Shown one piece after another: positions 15,621 through 24,095 of a stretch of DNA of 64,000 nucleotides (within the stretch, counting starts at the first letter, position 1; each line of letters starts with the position of its first letter). Position numbers and translations under genes: made by a program. Under the pieces are notes generated by a model that was not told the DNA's origin, made no database searches, and worked only from the letters and a program-made list of their open reading frames with translations. This DNA is from SABY01 sp964593705 (GTDB lineage: Bacteria; Bacteroidota; Bacteroidia; Bacteroidales; 4484-276): contig CAZQIV010000010.1 in NCBI GenBank assembly GCA_964593705.1, positions 1 to 64,000 of the forward strand, written 5' to 3'.

Positions 15621-15756
15621 GACCCCCTCTAACTCCCCCTGGAGGGGGAGAATTGCTACCGCACAGGCCGCTGCTGTGGCCATGGCTTGTGCGGTAGGTC
15701 TCCCTTCCCTTTTACGGGAATGTCTATCCCGAATTTTGGGAGGTCGGGGATGGGGT
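15621..15756. repeat. Palindromic GACCCC-type repeat, copy R4
   Basis: Second copy in the same spacer: GACCCCCTCTAACTCCCC, a CTCCCCCTGGAGGGGGAG hairpin, core, then a modified right arm containing TCCCGAATTTTGGGA and GATGGGG. It touches the stop codon of the DUF559 gene. Confidence 0.7.
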
Positions 15757-16160
15757 TATTCTTTCCTTTTTTCACACTCATTTAGTATTGTTTTTAAAAC
15801 TACTTCAAGATTTTCAAAAACTTCCTTGTTTGTGAATCTGATAACTTGTATTTCAAATCTTTCAAGTTCGGCGGTTCTATTCTCGTCCCATTGCTTTTGT
15901 TCAGATTCCTGATGGATTCCTCCGTCTAATTCAACTACTAGTTTTACTTCATGACAATAAAAATCTGTAATAAATATCCAAATTGGGTGCTGCCGACGAA
16001 ATTTTAAACCAGCAAGCTTTTTAGCTCTCAATTGCGCCCACAAAAGTTTCTCGGTCTCGGTCATCCTTTTGCGAAGATCCCTGGCTCTCTCAATGGTTTC
16101 CATGGATGCACCGAAGTTCAGCGTTTCTTCGTAATTCCGGGTTTTGCTATTGTGGGTCAT
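15756..16160 (-). CDS. DUF559 (Vsr-like fold) endonuclease-domain protein
   Basis: This 134-residue protein matches the DUF559 layout: a basic lead helix (RARDLRKRMTETEKLLWAQL), LAGLKFRRQHPIWIFITDFY, then VKLVVELDGGIH, which carries the Asp/Glu of the putative nuclease core, and RTAELERFEIQVIRFTNKEV. The fold resembles very-short-patch repair nucleases and related restriction-like nucleases. Such genes are small, often mobile and commonly sit next to repeats. This one is bracketed by repeat copies R4 and R5. Activity and substrate are unknown. A start at Met20 is possible. Confidence 0.8.
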   Translation of the reverse strand: MTHNSKTRNYEETLNFGASMETIERARDLRKRMTETEKLLWAQLRAKKLAGLKFRRQHPIWIFITDFYCHEVKLVVELDGGIHQESEQKQWDENRTAELERFEIQVIRFTNKEVFENLEVVLKTILNECEKRKE

Positions 16161-16217
16161 TTTTGTTGTTGTTGTGTTAAATTGTAATTAATAATTTGGA
16201 AGTGACTTTCCCTTTTA

Positions 16218-16339
16218 GACCCCCTCTAACTCCCCATTGAGGGGGAGAATTCCGGCGCACTGGCCGCTGCAGTGGATATTGCACTGGCCAGTGCGGCTGG
16301 TCTCCCTTCCCCTGGAGGGGAAGGGCTGGGGTTGGGGTC
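16218..16339. repeat. Palindromic GACCCC-type repeat, copy R5
   Basis: This copy shows the architecture best: GACCCCCTCTAACTCCCC, a CTCCCCATTGAGGGGGAG arm, then a core with CGCACTGGCC and GGCCAGTGCG as inverted halves. A CTTCCCCTGGAGGGGAAG hairpin and GGGGTTGGGGTC close it. The whole unit is bounded by GACCCC and GGGGTC, i.e. terminal inverted repeats of a MITE-like element of about 120 bases. Confidence 0.8.
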
Positions 16340-16350
16340 ATCGGGGTCTC

Positions 16351-16650
16351 TCACTCCAACGCCTCACGATATTTTGCTTCAAACCTTGCCCGGTCGTTTT
16401 CATTTTTGTATTTCATTTCAATTTGATTTTTATAAGTTTTGTAGGCTGTAGTTATCTCCAATAGTTTTTGGCGACAGGAGAAGAGTTGTAAGGAATCATC
16501 AAGCTGCAACATCAGTTTAATAATTTCAACCCGTTCTCTTTGCAGCATAGCCAATTGTTTTGCATCCCGTTCCATTGAGCCGGTACATGCAAAAAACAAT
16601 ATTGATATTGCCGTTGTCATCACCAAAAATTTAATGTGTGTGTAATTCAT
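16351..16650 (-). CDS. Small lipoprotein of unknown function
   Basis: This 99-residue protein has a hydrophobic N terminus ending in a lipobox-like ILFFAC (Cys22). A charged, helix-forming body follows (MLQRERVEIIKLMLQLDDSL ... YKNENDRARFEAKYREALE), predicted to be largely coiled. It is probably a lipid-anchored periplasmic protein. It precedes the TPR/AraC regulator on the opposite side of a 95-base spacer. I do not recognise a family. Confidence 0.6.
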   Translation of the reverse strand: MNYTHIKFLVMTTAISILFFACTGSMERDAKQLAMLQRERVEIIKLMLQLDDSLQLFSCRQKLLEITTAYKTYKNQIEMKYKNENDRARFEAKYREALE

Positions 16651-16745
16651 CCCGACTTAATTTCGGGGCTAAAGTATTACAGGGCAGGGGCAGAAAAAAA
16701 TGAAGCTTGTACGGATTTATAAATTCGTGCAATAAGGTATTGGAG

Positions 16746-18776
16746 TTACCCGAGCAAGTCCTTGCTGTTTAGTGACTTTTCCATTTTATGCTTTTTGCTT
16801 ATTTCATTCATGTTTTTGATATAGATGCTCGGCGTTACACCGGTTATTTTCTTAAAAGCAGTGTTGAAGGTGGAGCGGGAGTGGAATCCTGCCGACCCGG
16901 CGATTCCCTCGAGAGTCATCGACAAATGCTTGTTTTCGGCAAACATTTTCTGCGCTTGGCGCACGCGTAATTTATTGAGGTAATTGGATAAATTGGCATT
17001 AAAATGCTCATTAATAATTCGTGACAGGTAAGTTGTGTTAGTGTCCAGTTTATCGACCAGATCGGTGAGGCTGAGTTGGGTCTGGAGGAATAATTTCTGC
17101 TCCCTCATCAGCATATCCAGTTCCGTTAGTATCCTGAGTTTTTCTTCATCCTTAAGCTGTGGAGTCAAATCGGATGCCCGGGTCATGGTTTCCTTTTCCT
17201 CATCACGCTGCATCAATTCAATATTTTTTTCAACCAGTTTGCGGTTTGCTCTGGATTTTTGCAAATAAAGCCAGCTGATAATTCCTCCAGCAAGCAATAA
17301 GATAATCAGACCCCCACTCAACCCAAATAGTGTAATTTGCTTCTTGCGCAATTCGGCTTCGTGCAACTGACTGTCTTTAACCAGTATTTCTATCTGTTGC
17401 TCTTTCTTTTCGGTTTCGTAGCGCACTTCCATTTCAGCAAGTTTGGCCTGACTTTTTTCGGTAAACATCGAATCTTTAATCATAGCATAATTTCGGTATG
17501 CCTGGAGGGCCAGTGTAGTCTTGCCCATTTTTTCGTAGAGCTTGCTCTGGCTTTCATAAACCTTTTGCAAGGTAGGCCGGGCATTAATTTCAGTAGCTGC
17601 GATCAGAGCCTGATCAAGGATTATTTCAGCCTCCTTAAAATTTCCAAGGGCAAGCCAGGCTGCGCCAAGATTTTGCAAACCGCCGGCGGCAAAGTTGCGT
17701 AAGCCTAGTTTGCGACAGGTTTCCAGTCCGTCATTATAATAATTAATGGCTTCCTGGTATTGTCCCATTTCGTAATAAACCGTACCGATATTCAATTTCT
17801 TAACGGCCGAATTACCGTAGCGTCCCAATTTTTCGGATATAGCCAGCGCCTCATGATAAATCTTCAATGCAGAATCCAGGTAACCTTGGTTTTGAATAAC
17901 ATTTGCCAGGTTATTTAGTGTCATCTCAGTTTGGGCCAGGTCTCCTGTTTTTTTGTCGATTGCCAGTGCCTGCCTGAAATATTCGGCTGCAATATCGTAT
18001 TTTTCCCATGCTGAATACAAGGCGCCAATGTTATTCAGGTCGACAGCAATTAAACCGGGATCACCAACTGTTTTTGCTATCTTATAGGCTCTTTCGTAAA
18101 ATTCGAGTGCCTTATCGTAGTTGCCTATTGTTTTGTAAATCATACCATGGTTTCCGAGTGACGTTGAAAGTTCAATTTCCTTACCTGGTATCTCACAAAG
18201 GGCAATAGCTTGTTGGTTGAAGTAAATGGCACTATCGTATTTCGCAATACCCTGATAAACATTTGCAATATTCATGATTACAGCGGCTATGTATTCCTCA
18301 TCATCAATTTCAAGCAGCAGTGCGAGGGATTTTTTGTAATACCTAAGGGCATCGTCAAACCTGTCGATTTCAACACCCGAAGCACCCATCTCGTTGTAAC
18401 ACGCAGCAGCTTCCCACAAATTATCAACTTGTTCCCAGGCTAAGGCTGATTTCCCAAACCATCCTACGGCAGTAGCATAATCCTGCTCGTACCACCACGA
18501 ATCGCCAATGGTATAAAGTGCCCTGGCCTGCTCTTCAAGATTGTTTGATTGTTGCGCAATTTTAAGCGCTTTATGAGCATAAGCACGGCCTTCAGGGATT
18601 GAATCCGGAATAAGCGATGTTGCCAGATCATTTAAAAGGCCAGGATTTTTGGGCTCTTGCCGGAGCATCATCCGAAGGCTGTCCAACTGATTTTGTGCGT
18701 AGTTAGACTGAAAAGCAGACAAAAGCAGGAAGAGTAAGAAAAATGATTTATTAAGTTTTGAGCCAGGAAAGTGCAT
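16746..18776 (-). CDS. TPR membrane regulator with C-terminal AraC-type HTH
   Basis: Layout of the 676 residues: signal peptide (1-27), a chain of tetratricopeptide repeats (about 40-435), a coiled segment, one transmembrane helix (about 481-505, ITLFGLSGGLIILLLAGG), a cytoplasmic coiled linker, then an AraC-type helix-turn-helix (about 560-655; LVDKLDTNTTYLSRIINEHF, IAGSAGFHSRSTFNTAFKK, GVTPSIY). This one-protein sensor-regulator type is known in Bacteroidota: a periplasmic TPR sensor linked through the membrane to a DNA-binding domain. It has no kinase or receiver domain. The target is unknown; adjacent genes are separate in orientation or function. Confidence 0.88.
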   Translation of the reverse strand: MHFPGSKLNKSFFLLFLLLSAFQSNYAQNQLDSLRMMLRQEPKNPGLLNDLATSLIPDSIPEGRAYAHKALKIAQQSNNLEEQARALYTIGDSWWYEQDYATAVGWFGKSALAWEQVDNLWEAAACYNEMGASGVEIDRFDDALRYYKKSLALLLEIDDEEYIAAVIMNIANVYQGIAKYDSAIYFNQQAIALCEIPGKEIELSTSLGNHGMIYKTIGNYDKALEFYERAYKIAKTVGDPGLIAVDLNNIGALYSAWEKYDIAAEYFRQALAIDKKTGDLAQTEMTLNNLANVIQNQGYLDSALKIYHEALAISEKLGRYGNSAVKKLNIGTVYYEMGQYQEAINYYNDGLETCRKLGLRNFAAGGLQNLGAAWLALGNFKEAEIILDQALIAATEINARPTLQKVYESQSKLYEKMGKTTLALQAYRNYAMIKDSMFTEKSQAKLAEMEVRYETEKKEQQIEILVKDSQLHEAELRKKQITLFGLSGGLIILLLAGGIISWLYLQKSRANRKLVEKNIELMQRDEEKETMTRASDLTPQLKDEEKLRILTELDMLMREQKLFLQTQLSLTDLVDKLDTNTTYLSRIINEHFNANLSNYLNKLRVRQAQKMFAENKHLSMTLEGIAGSAGFHSRSTFNTAFKKITGVTPSIYIKNMNEISKKHKMEKSLNSKDLLG

Positions 18777-18963
18777 AAATGGTTTTTGATTTAAGCACCA
18801 AATGTAAAAATAATTGAGGTGGTTACAAAGGGTAAAGCAATGGGATTGACCTTTTTTTTAAGCATTCTAAATTACCAACTTCGGGATTTTAATCATATTA
18901 CTCCACTTCGTAGAATCCTTATCTGCCGAAAAGTAAACAAAAGCCACATCGCTGTCTTTAAAT

Positions 18964-20958
18964 TTAGGGATGTAAGGTATGAAAGGTGTGTCGAAAAATT
19001 TTATTGTTAAGTTCGTGTTTTTTAAAAGGCTTGCTCACGAAGTCATTCATTCCTGTATTGATTACCCTGGTTTTCGTTTCTGGGTAAGCATCAGCCGTTA
19101 AGGCAATAATAGGAATGTTTTTCATTTTGGAACCGGCAACACCTTCGCGAATGAGTTTGGTGGTTTCGTAGCCATCGAGAACCGGCATTTGTAAATCCAT
19201 GAGCACTATATCGAAGTTGGTTTTTGACAATAGCAGCAAGCCTTCACGACCATTGTTAGCAACTTCATAATAGCAGTTCCATGTTTTCAGGATTTGTGTA
19301 ATTACTTTTTGGTTTATTAAATTGTCCTCTACAACCAAAACTTTCTGATTGGAAATAACCTGTTCGCTTAATTGTTCTTTGCTATTTACAACATTCAAAT
19401 CCGAACCTTTTTTAAGCCACATTGTTACCGAGAATTCCGAACCCACATCGGGCTGGCTTTCAACTGAAATTGATCCATTCATCAATTTCACCAGTTGATT
19501 GGTTATGGTTAAGCCAAGGCCTGTTCCTCCAAAAAATCGTGAAGTGTCCGTTCCGGCCTGGGTAAAGCTTTCGAAAATGGTTTGTTGCATATTTTTTGGA
19601 ATACCTATACCACTATCTTTAACCGATATTTCAAGTTCTATGTTGTCTTCTTTTTTTGATAAGAGTCTTGCTTCGATTTTTACAAAACCGATTTTTGTAA
19701 ATTTAATGGCATTGCCTGCAAGGTTTATTATAATTTGATTTAATCTGAATGGGTCGCCCACCAAATATTTGGGAATGTTACTGTCGATAATTGTTTCAAA
19801 TGATAATCCTTTTTCGTTGGCTTTGTGTGTCATTATTTTGCCAATATGCTCCAATTGATATTTGATATCGAAATCTATAGCTTCGATAAGCATTTTCCCT
19901 GCTTCAATTTTCGAGAAGTCCAGGATATCGTTGATAATTACCAGGAGGTTATCTGCCGATTGTTTTATGGATTTTAGATTTTCATCCACAAAAGACCCAT
20001 GTTTTTCGGTTAGTAGCAAATCAGTAAGTCCGATAATCGCGTTCATGGGTGTCCTTATTTCATGACTCATGTTCGACAGGAATTCGGACTTAACCCGGGC
20101 AGCTTTTTCGGCTTGCTGTTTTGCAATGCGTAAATCGGATTCTACCTTTTTAATATTTGAAATGTTGGATGAGGATCCAAGTATCTGGGTTACTTCATCG
20201 TTTGCATCTCTTTTAAAAACAACATCGCGGTTGTAGTACCACACCCATTTTCCAGCGGTATTCTTCATTTTATATTCAACTTCGTGAACAATGCCATCCT
20301 TAGATTTTGATAATTTTTTAAGGTGTTTAGATATCGTTGTCAGGTGATCAGGATGAACAGTGAGATCAAAAATCTTGTTGCCCATTTTATGAATTTGATC
20401 CTTGGTATAGCCCAATTCTTCGAAAATACTCCTGTTTATAAAAATATATTTGCCGGTTTTAAGGTCAAGTACATAGATGATATTTGGTGAATAATTTGTA
20501 ATGGCTTCTGTAAAAAGATTTTGTTGATTCAACGACTTTTCAATGCTCTGTTTTTCGTCCGATATGCTATTATACCGCATGATGGCATTGAGGGCGTTTA
20601 CAATTTTTGAAATGGAAAGTTCAGATTTTGGGAAATAATCAAATGCCCCGGCCTTCATCATTTCCACTGCAATTTTTTCATCTCCCTGCGATGTCATTAC
20701 CAATACAGGTTTGTTGTATCCGTGTATTTTTATTTCCTTAAGCAGGCTTAGGCCATCCATTCCCGGCAACTGGTAATCAACAAAAATGCAATCAAAAACA
20801 TCGGTTTTATTTTTTAATAACTTCAAAGCCTCATCAGCATAAATACATGATTCCAGTTCAAAATCGATGTTCGATTTTTTTAAGGTGCGAACGAAAGCCC
20901 GTACATCAATTTCGTCGTCTTCTACGAGAAGGATTTTTATTTTATTTAATTTTTCCAA
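18964..20958 (-). CDS. Hybrid histidine kinase: REC-PAS-HisKA-HATPase-REC
   Basis: 664 residues, no transmembrane segment. N-terminal receiver: acidic pair Asp14-15, phospho-acceptor Asp61 in FVDYQLPGMDG, Lys111. PAS domain about 145-275. HisKA with His299 in FLSNMSHEIRTPMN. HATPase with N-box NLAGNAIKF, G1 DSGIGIP and G2 GGTGLGL. C-terminal receiver with Asp588 in VLMDLQMPVLDG and Lys643. All catalytic residues are present. It is the last gene of a four-gene signalling operon (FIST, PAS kinase, CheY-like, hybrid kinase), starting 19 bases after the CheY-like gene. It is probably a cytoplasmic phosphorelay hub; outputs are not in the window. Confidence 0.92.
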   Translation of the reverse strand: MEKLNKIKILLVEDDEIDVRAFVRTLKKSNIDFELESCIYADEALKLLKNKTDVFDCIFVDYQLPGMDGLSLLKEIKIHGYNKPVLVMTSQGDEKIAVEMMKAGAFDYFPKSELSISKIVNALNAIMRYNSISDEKQSIEKSLNQQNLFTEAITNYSPNIIYVLDLKTGKYIFINRSIFEELGYTKDQIHKMGNKIFDLTVHPDHLTTISKHLKKLSKSKDGIVHEVEYKMKNTAGKWVWYYNRDVVFKRDANDEVTQILGSSSNISNIKKVESDLRIAKQQAEKAARVKSEFLSNMSHEIRTPMNAIIGLTDLLLTEKHGSFVDENLKSIKQSADNLLVIINDILDFSKIEAGKMLIEAIDFDIKYQLEHIGKIMTHKANEKGLSFETIIDSNIPKYLVGDPFRLNQIIINLAGNAIKFTKIGFVKIEARLLSKKEDNIELEISVKDSGIGIPKNMQQTIFESFTQAGTDTSRFFGGTGLGLTITNQLVKLMNGSISVESQPDVGSEFSVTMWLKKGSDLNVVNSKEQLSEQVISNQKVLVVEDNLINQKVITQILKTWNCYYEVANNGREGLLLLSKTNFDIVLMDLQMPVLDGYETTKLIREGVAGSKMKNIPIIALTADAYPETKTRVINTGMNDFVSKPFKKHELNNKIFRHTFHTLHP

Positions 20959-20977
20959 AACGATAGCTTTTGTTCAC

Positions 20978-21415
20978 CTATTTTTGATCGGGATATTCGC
21001 AGAGCATCCAGTAATTGTGCAATGTGGATACTGCATTTATAAAACTTTCCATCGATAAAGGTTTCAGAATATAACCGGCCACGTTGAGCCTGAATGCTTC
21101 AACTTTATCGTTATCTTCATTAGAAGTTGTCATTACGAAAACTGAAATATTTTTCAACTTCTCATTGGCCCTGAGTTCTTTTAAAAATTCTATACCACCC
21201 ATTTTTGGCATGTTCAGGTCCAACAATATAATCTTTGGCGGAGATTTGGCAAGTTCCCTGTTTTTATCACCGCGCAGCATTTCGAGCGCTTCCTCACCAT
21301 TTTCTGCAACAAATAAAGGATTTTCAATGTTATTTTTTTTGAAGGCTCTTTTTACATTCATCACATCCACGAGGTCATCTTCAACGAGAAGAATATTAAC
21401 TGCTTTAGAGTTCAT
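20978..21415 (-). CDS. Rcp1/CheY-like single-domain response regulator
   Basis: This 145-residue receiver carries Asp13-14, phospho-acceptor Asp66 (ILLDLNMPKMGG), Thr96 and Lys118 (YILKPLS). Its sequence style (DLVDVMNVKRAFKKNNIENP) is that of the Rcp1-like family, which pairs with PAS or phytochrome-type kinases. It has no output domain and probably passes phosphate between the PAS kinase upstream and the hybrid kinase downstream. Confidence 0.9.
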   Translation of the reverse strand: MNSKAVNILLVEDDLVDVMNVKRAFKKNNIENPLFVAENGEEALEMLRGDKNRELAKSPPKIILLDLNMPKMGGIEFLKELRANEKLKNISVFVMTTSNEDNDKVEAFRLNVAGYILKPLSMESFINAVSTLHNYWMLCEYPDQK

Positions 21416-21478
21416 AATTTATTTATTAATGGGTGTTAAACTTTTATTTAAAGTATTTAAATTTAAGTTGGTGCATTT

Positions 21479-22717
21479 TTACAACCATTCTTTGGGCCAG
21501 GTAAAATAAAAGGTGCTTCCCGCTCCCGGTTCTGAATCAAGCCATAATTTACCACCTTTATCTTCCACCAGTTTTTTAACTATAGCCAAACCCACACCGG
21601 TGCTTTCCACTTTGTCGCGTGCATGCAAAGTTTGAAAAATCACAAATATCTTCTCGTGATAGTTTTTATCAATGCCCGGGCCGTTGTCGCTTACACTAAA
21701 TTCCCAATGTGTGTCTGCATCTTTGAATCCTATTTCAACTTTTGGAATTTCGGCATTATTATATTTTATGGCATTGCTGATAAAATTACTAAGAATTTGC
21801 TCAAGAGCAACTCGTTCGGTGTAAATTTTTGGCAATTTCTCTGGATAAATAAATTTAGTATTTGATTTTGAGTTGTTTGCCGTGGTGATCTCATTTATTA
21901 AATCCCTGAGATCAATCAGGGTATTGTTATTTTTTACCCGTCCTGCCCTTGAATATTGCAAAATCCCGTTGATAAGACCTTCCATTCGCTGAACCCGACC
22001 GCGAAGTAATTGAAGGTTTTCGCGGGTTTCATCATTTACAATTTCTGTAATATCTTCTTCAATCCACTCCGATAAATTATTGATGGCCCTCAAGGGGGCT
22101 TTCAGGTCGTGCGATACCACGTAAGCAAACTGATCGAGTTCGTTGTTGATTCGCTGCAGGTTGTCAGCATGTTGTCTAACTTCCAGTTCGGCGTTCTTTA
22201 TTTTTGTAATATCTATTTTAAACGAAATATAGCGGTAGGGTTTACCTAATTTGTTGAGCAAAGGAACAATGGTTGTGTCAACCCAGTAGTATTTTCCGGT
22301 CTTAGAAATATCTCTTATTTCACCTTTCCAAACTTTTCCTTTCGCAATGGTGTGGAATAATTCTTTATAAAACTCTTGCGGGTGGTATGATGAATTTAAT
22401 GTTCGGTAATCTTTACCTAAAAGTTCCCGTTTGGAGTAGCCCGACATTTTGAGAAAGTTATCATTTACGAAAGTAATCGTTCCTTTCGAATCGGTAATAA
22501 CCACCATTAATGTGGTGCTGATGGCGAACTTAAAATCGGATAATTCCTTAAACGATTCTTTTGAGCTTATTTCGAGTGTTCGCTCCAGCTGATGATAATC
22601 GATATCGTAATTTTTATAAGCGCTGTCAACCGCATTGATAAAAGTGTTAAAATCATTTTCGCCCGGTTCAAAATCAGGAATATATCTTTTTATTTGTCGT
22701 TTTAGTAATCTGTGCAT
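21479..22717 (-). CDS. PAS-domain histidine kinase
   Basis: 412 residues: N-terminal helical stretch (1-60), one PAS domain with PAC tail (about 64-175; VITDSKGTITFVNDNFLKMS, GKYYWVDTTIVPL), HisKA with His203 (FAYVVSHDLKAPLRA), and HATPase (NFISNAIKYN, DNGPGID, GVGLAIVKKL). The SHDLKAPL phosphorylation site is typical of kinases whose partner is an Rcp1-like receiver, which is the next gene (63 bases downstream). It starts 12 bases after the FIST gene, so the two are probably co-transcribed and may act together as sensor and kinase. Confidence 0.92.
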   Translation of the reverse strand: MHRLLKRQIKRYIPDFEPGENDFNTFINAVDSAYKNYDIDYHQLERTLEISSKESFKELSDFKFAISTTLMVVITDSKGTITFVNDNFLKMSGYSKRELLGKDYRTLNSSYHPQEFYKELFHTIAKGKVWKGEIRDISKTGKYYWVDTTIVPLLNKLGKPYRYISFKIDITKIKNAELEVRQHADNLQRINNELDQFAYVVSHDLKAPLRAINNLSEWIEEDITEIVNDETRENLQLLRGRVQRMEGLINGILQYSRAGRVKNNNTLIDLRDLINEITTANNSKSNTKFIYPEKLPKIYTERVALEQILSNFISNAIKYNNAEIPKVEIGFKDADTHWEFSVSDNGPGIDKNYHEKIFVIFQTLHARDKVESTGVGLAIVKKLVEDKGGKLWLDSEPGAGSTFYFTWPKEWL

Positions 22718-22729
22718 ATCAAAAACTTT

Positions 22730-23872
22730 CTAAACTTCAGTAAAGGTGGTTATGGTCATTGTTTGATTGTGCAATTCACATCTTGTACCTTTTAAAAAGG
22801 GAGCGATTTCACCGTAGGAATAAAAGCCGGTAAGTGTTGTTTTATCACCAACTATTTCCTGAACCGCCTCCACTTCTTCCTCAATAAGTTGTTTTAAAAC
22901 CAGTTTTCTTCCTACACAACTAATCAAAATGGCAAGATCGGCTTTGTTTTGTCCAAGCGGATCAACACTCACCCTGGCTGCTTTCTCGGCACCATTTATT
23001 AACCTATCGATGTTTGCTTTCATCAACTTAATGTACGATCCTTCGGGAATGTCTCCTGCAAAGGTGAGGCTTTGCTTTTGCTCATCAACGGCAAGAATAG
23101 TGCGCACAACTGGTTCGCCATCGGTTTCGATGCGCATGTTGAGGGGAAACAACAGCCCTGATGATGGTAGATTTTTTGCCTGTTCGCCAAGGAATGATTT
23201 ATATAATTCGAGGGCAGGTGTGTTATCTATTTCGAATACCACATTACCCTCTGATTTTGTTACTGAGCGCTCTACACCAAAACTATCCCAGCCACCAAAC
23301 GAACCATATCCAATTTTGATCTGATCGCCATAAAATCCGATGGCCGTAATAATGTTGCTTTTAACTTCCCCGGCATTTGATATGATGAGTGTTTTGTTAA
23401 AGTCAGCCCCATCGCCGGCCAATCCTCCTGTTACATTTACCCCTTCAGGAAGGTTATCGCGCATGCCCGTTACCAATTCAGTACCGTTAACATGCAAACC
23501 TTCCGAAAGTACAAAAACATGACGCAACTCCTTGTTAGCAAGCTTCAGAGCCAGCGCCTTTCCTGCTTCTATACCATTTTGAAAATCACCAATATTTTCC
23601 TCACGGTACATGATTTTGGTGCTTTCAAATTTTACTGCTGTTAAAGTTAACGATTGGTCGTAAACATTTGTTCCTGATATCTCTCCACTGGTGGAGCATC
23701 CGGTTAGAATGGCTTCAGGAAAAGCTTCCCTTATTTTTTTTATGATTTGGGTTTCGTTAAGAAAATCCCGACCACCAAAAAATAAAACCAAATTAGGTTT
23801 AAAAGGAATGATTTCAGGAGAAAAAGTGTTACTGCTTATAACATCTTTGTAATGTAACTGGAAAGTTTTCAT
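22730..23872 (-). CDS. FIST N/C-domain signal-sensing protein
   Basis: This 380-residue protein matches FIST proteins: N domain with FGGRDFLNE, LTGCSTSGEI and VNVTGGLAGDGADF, and C domain with ALELYKSFLG, LPEGSYIKLM-like text, ILISCVGRKLVL and TLTGFYSYGEIAP. FIST domains are predicted small-ligand sensors linked to signal transduction. No signal peptide or transmembrane helix is seen. It is the first gene of the signalling operon, 12 bases before the PAS kinase. Confidence 0.88.
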   Translation of the reverse strand: MKTFQLHYKDVISSNTFSPEIIPFKPNLVLFFGGRDFLNETQIIKKIREAFPEAILTGCSTSGEISGTNVYDQSLTLTAVKFESTKIMYREENIGDFQNGIEAGKALALKLANKELRHVFVLSEGLHVNGTELVTGMRDNLPEGVNVTGGLAGDGADFNKTLIISNAGEVKSNIITAIGFYGDQIKIGYGSFGGWDSFGVERSVTKSEGNVVFEIDNTPALELYKSFLGEQAKNLPSSGLLFPLNMRIETDGEPVVRTILAVDEQKQSLTFAGDIPEGSYIKLMKANIDRLINGAEKAARVSVDPLGQNKADLAILISCVGRKLVLKQLIEEEVEAVQEIVGDKTTLTGFYSYGEIAPFLKGTRCELHNQTMTITTFTEV

Positions 23873-23902
23873 AATATTAGAATTGTTATTTGTTTAAAAT
23901 AT

Positions 23903-23935
23903 CAAAAATATAAAAAATCATTTACAAATAGCAAA
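23903..23935 (-). promoter_or_regulatory. Promoter of the FIST/kinase operon
   Basis: On the reverse strand, TTTG (23932-23935) is followed after 21 bases by TATTTTTG (23903-23910). This fits the Bacteroidota consensus TTTG-N19-21-TAnnTTTG. The -7 element is 30 bases upstream of the FIST start codon at 23872. Confidence 0.6.
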
Positions 23936-24050
23936 ATACCATTTTCATCAAGCCATTAAACATCAAACATGATGATGTGTTTTGATGTATTTCAAAATAA
24001 AGGATGTGTAAAAAAAATGTTAATTGCCTCTGCCACTAAAAACTAACAAC

Positions 24051-24058
24051 TATCTTTG
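24051..24058 (+). promoter_or_regulatory. -7 promoter element upstream of atpD
   Basis: TATCTTTG matches TAnnTTTG and lies 37 bases before the atpD start at 24096. A -33 element at the correct spacing is not obvious. Its position supports the downstream ATG rather than the earlier in-frame start at 24024, which would lie upstream of the promoter. Confidence 0.5.
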
Positions 24059-24095
24059 CCACCAATTTTTCAGTTTCTATACTAAGTTGTTATCA

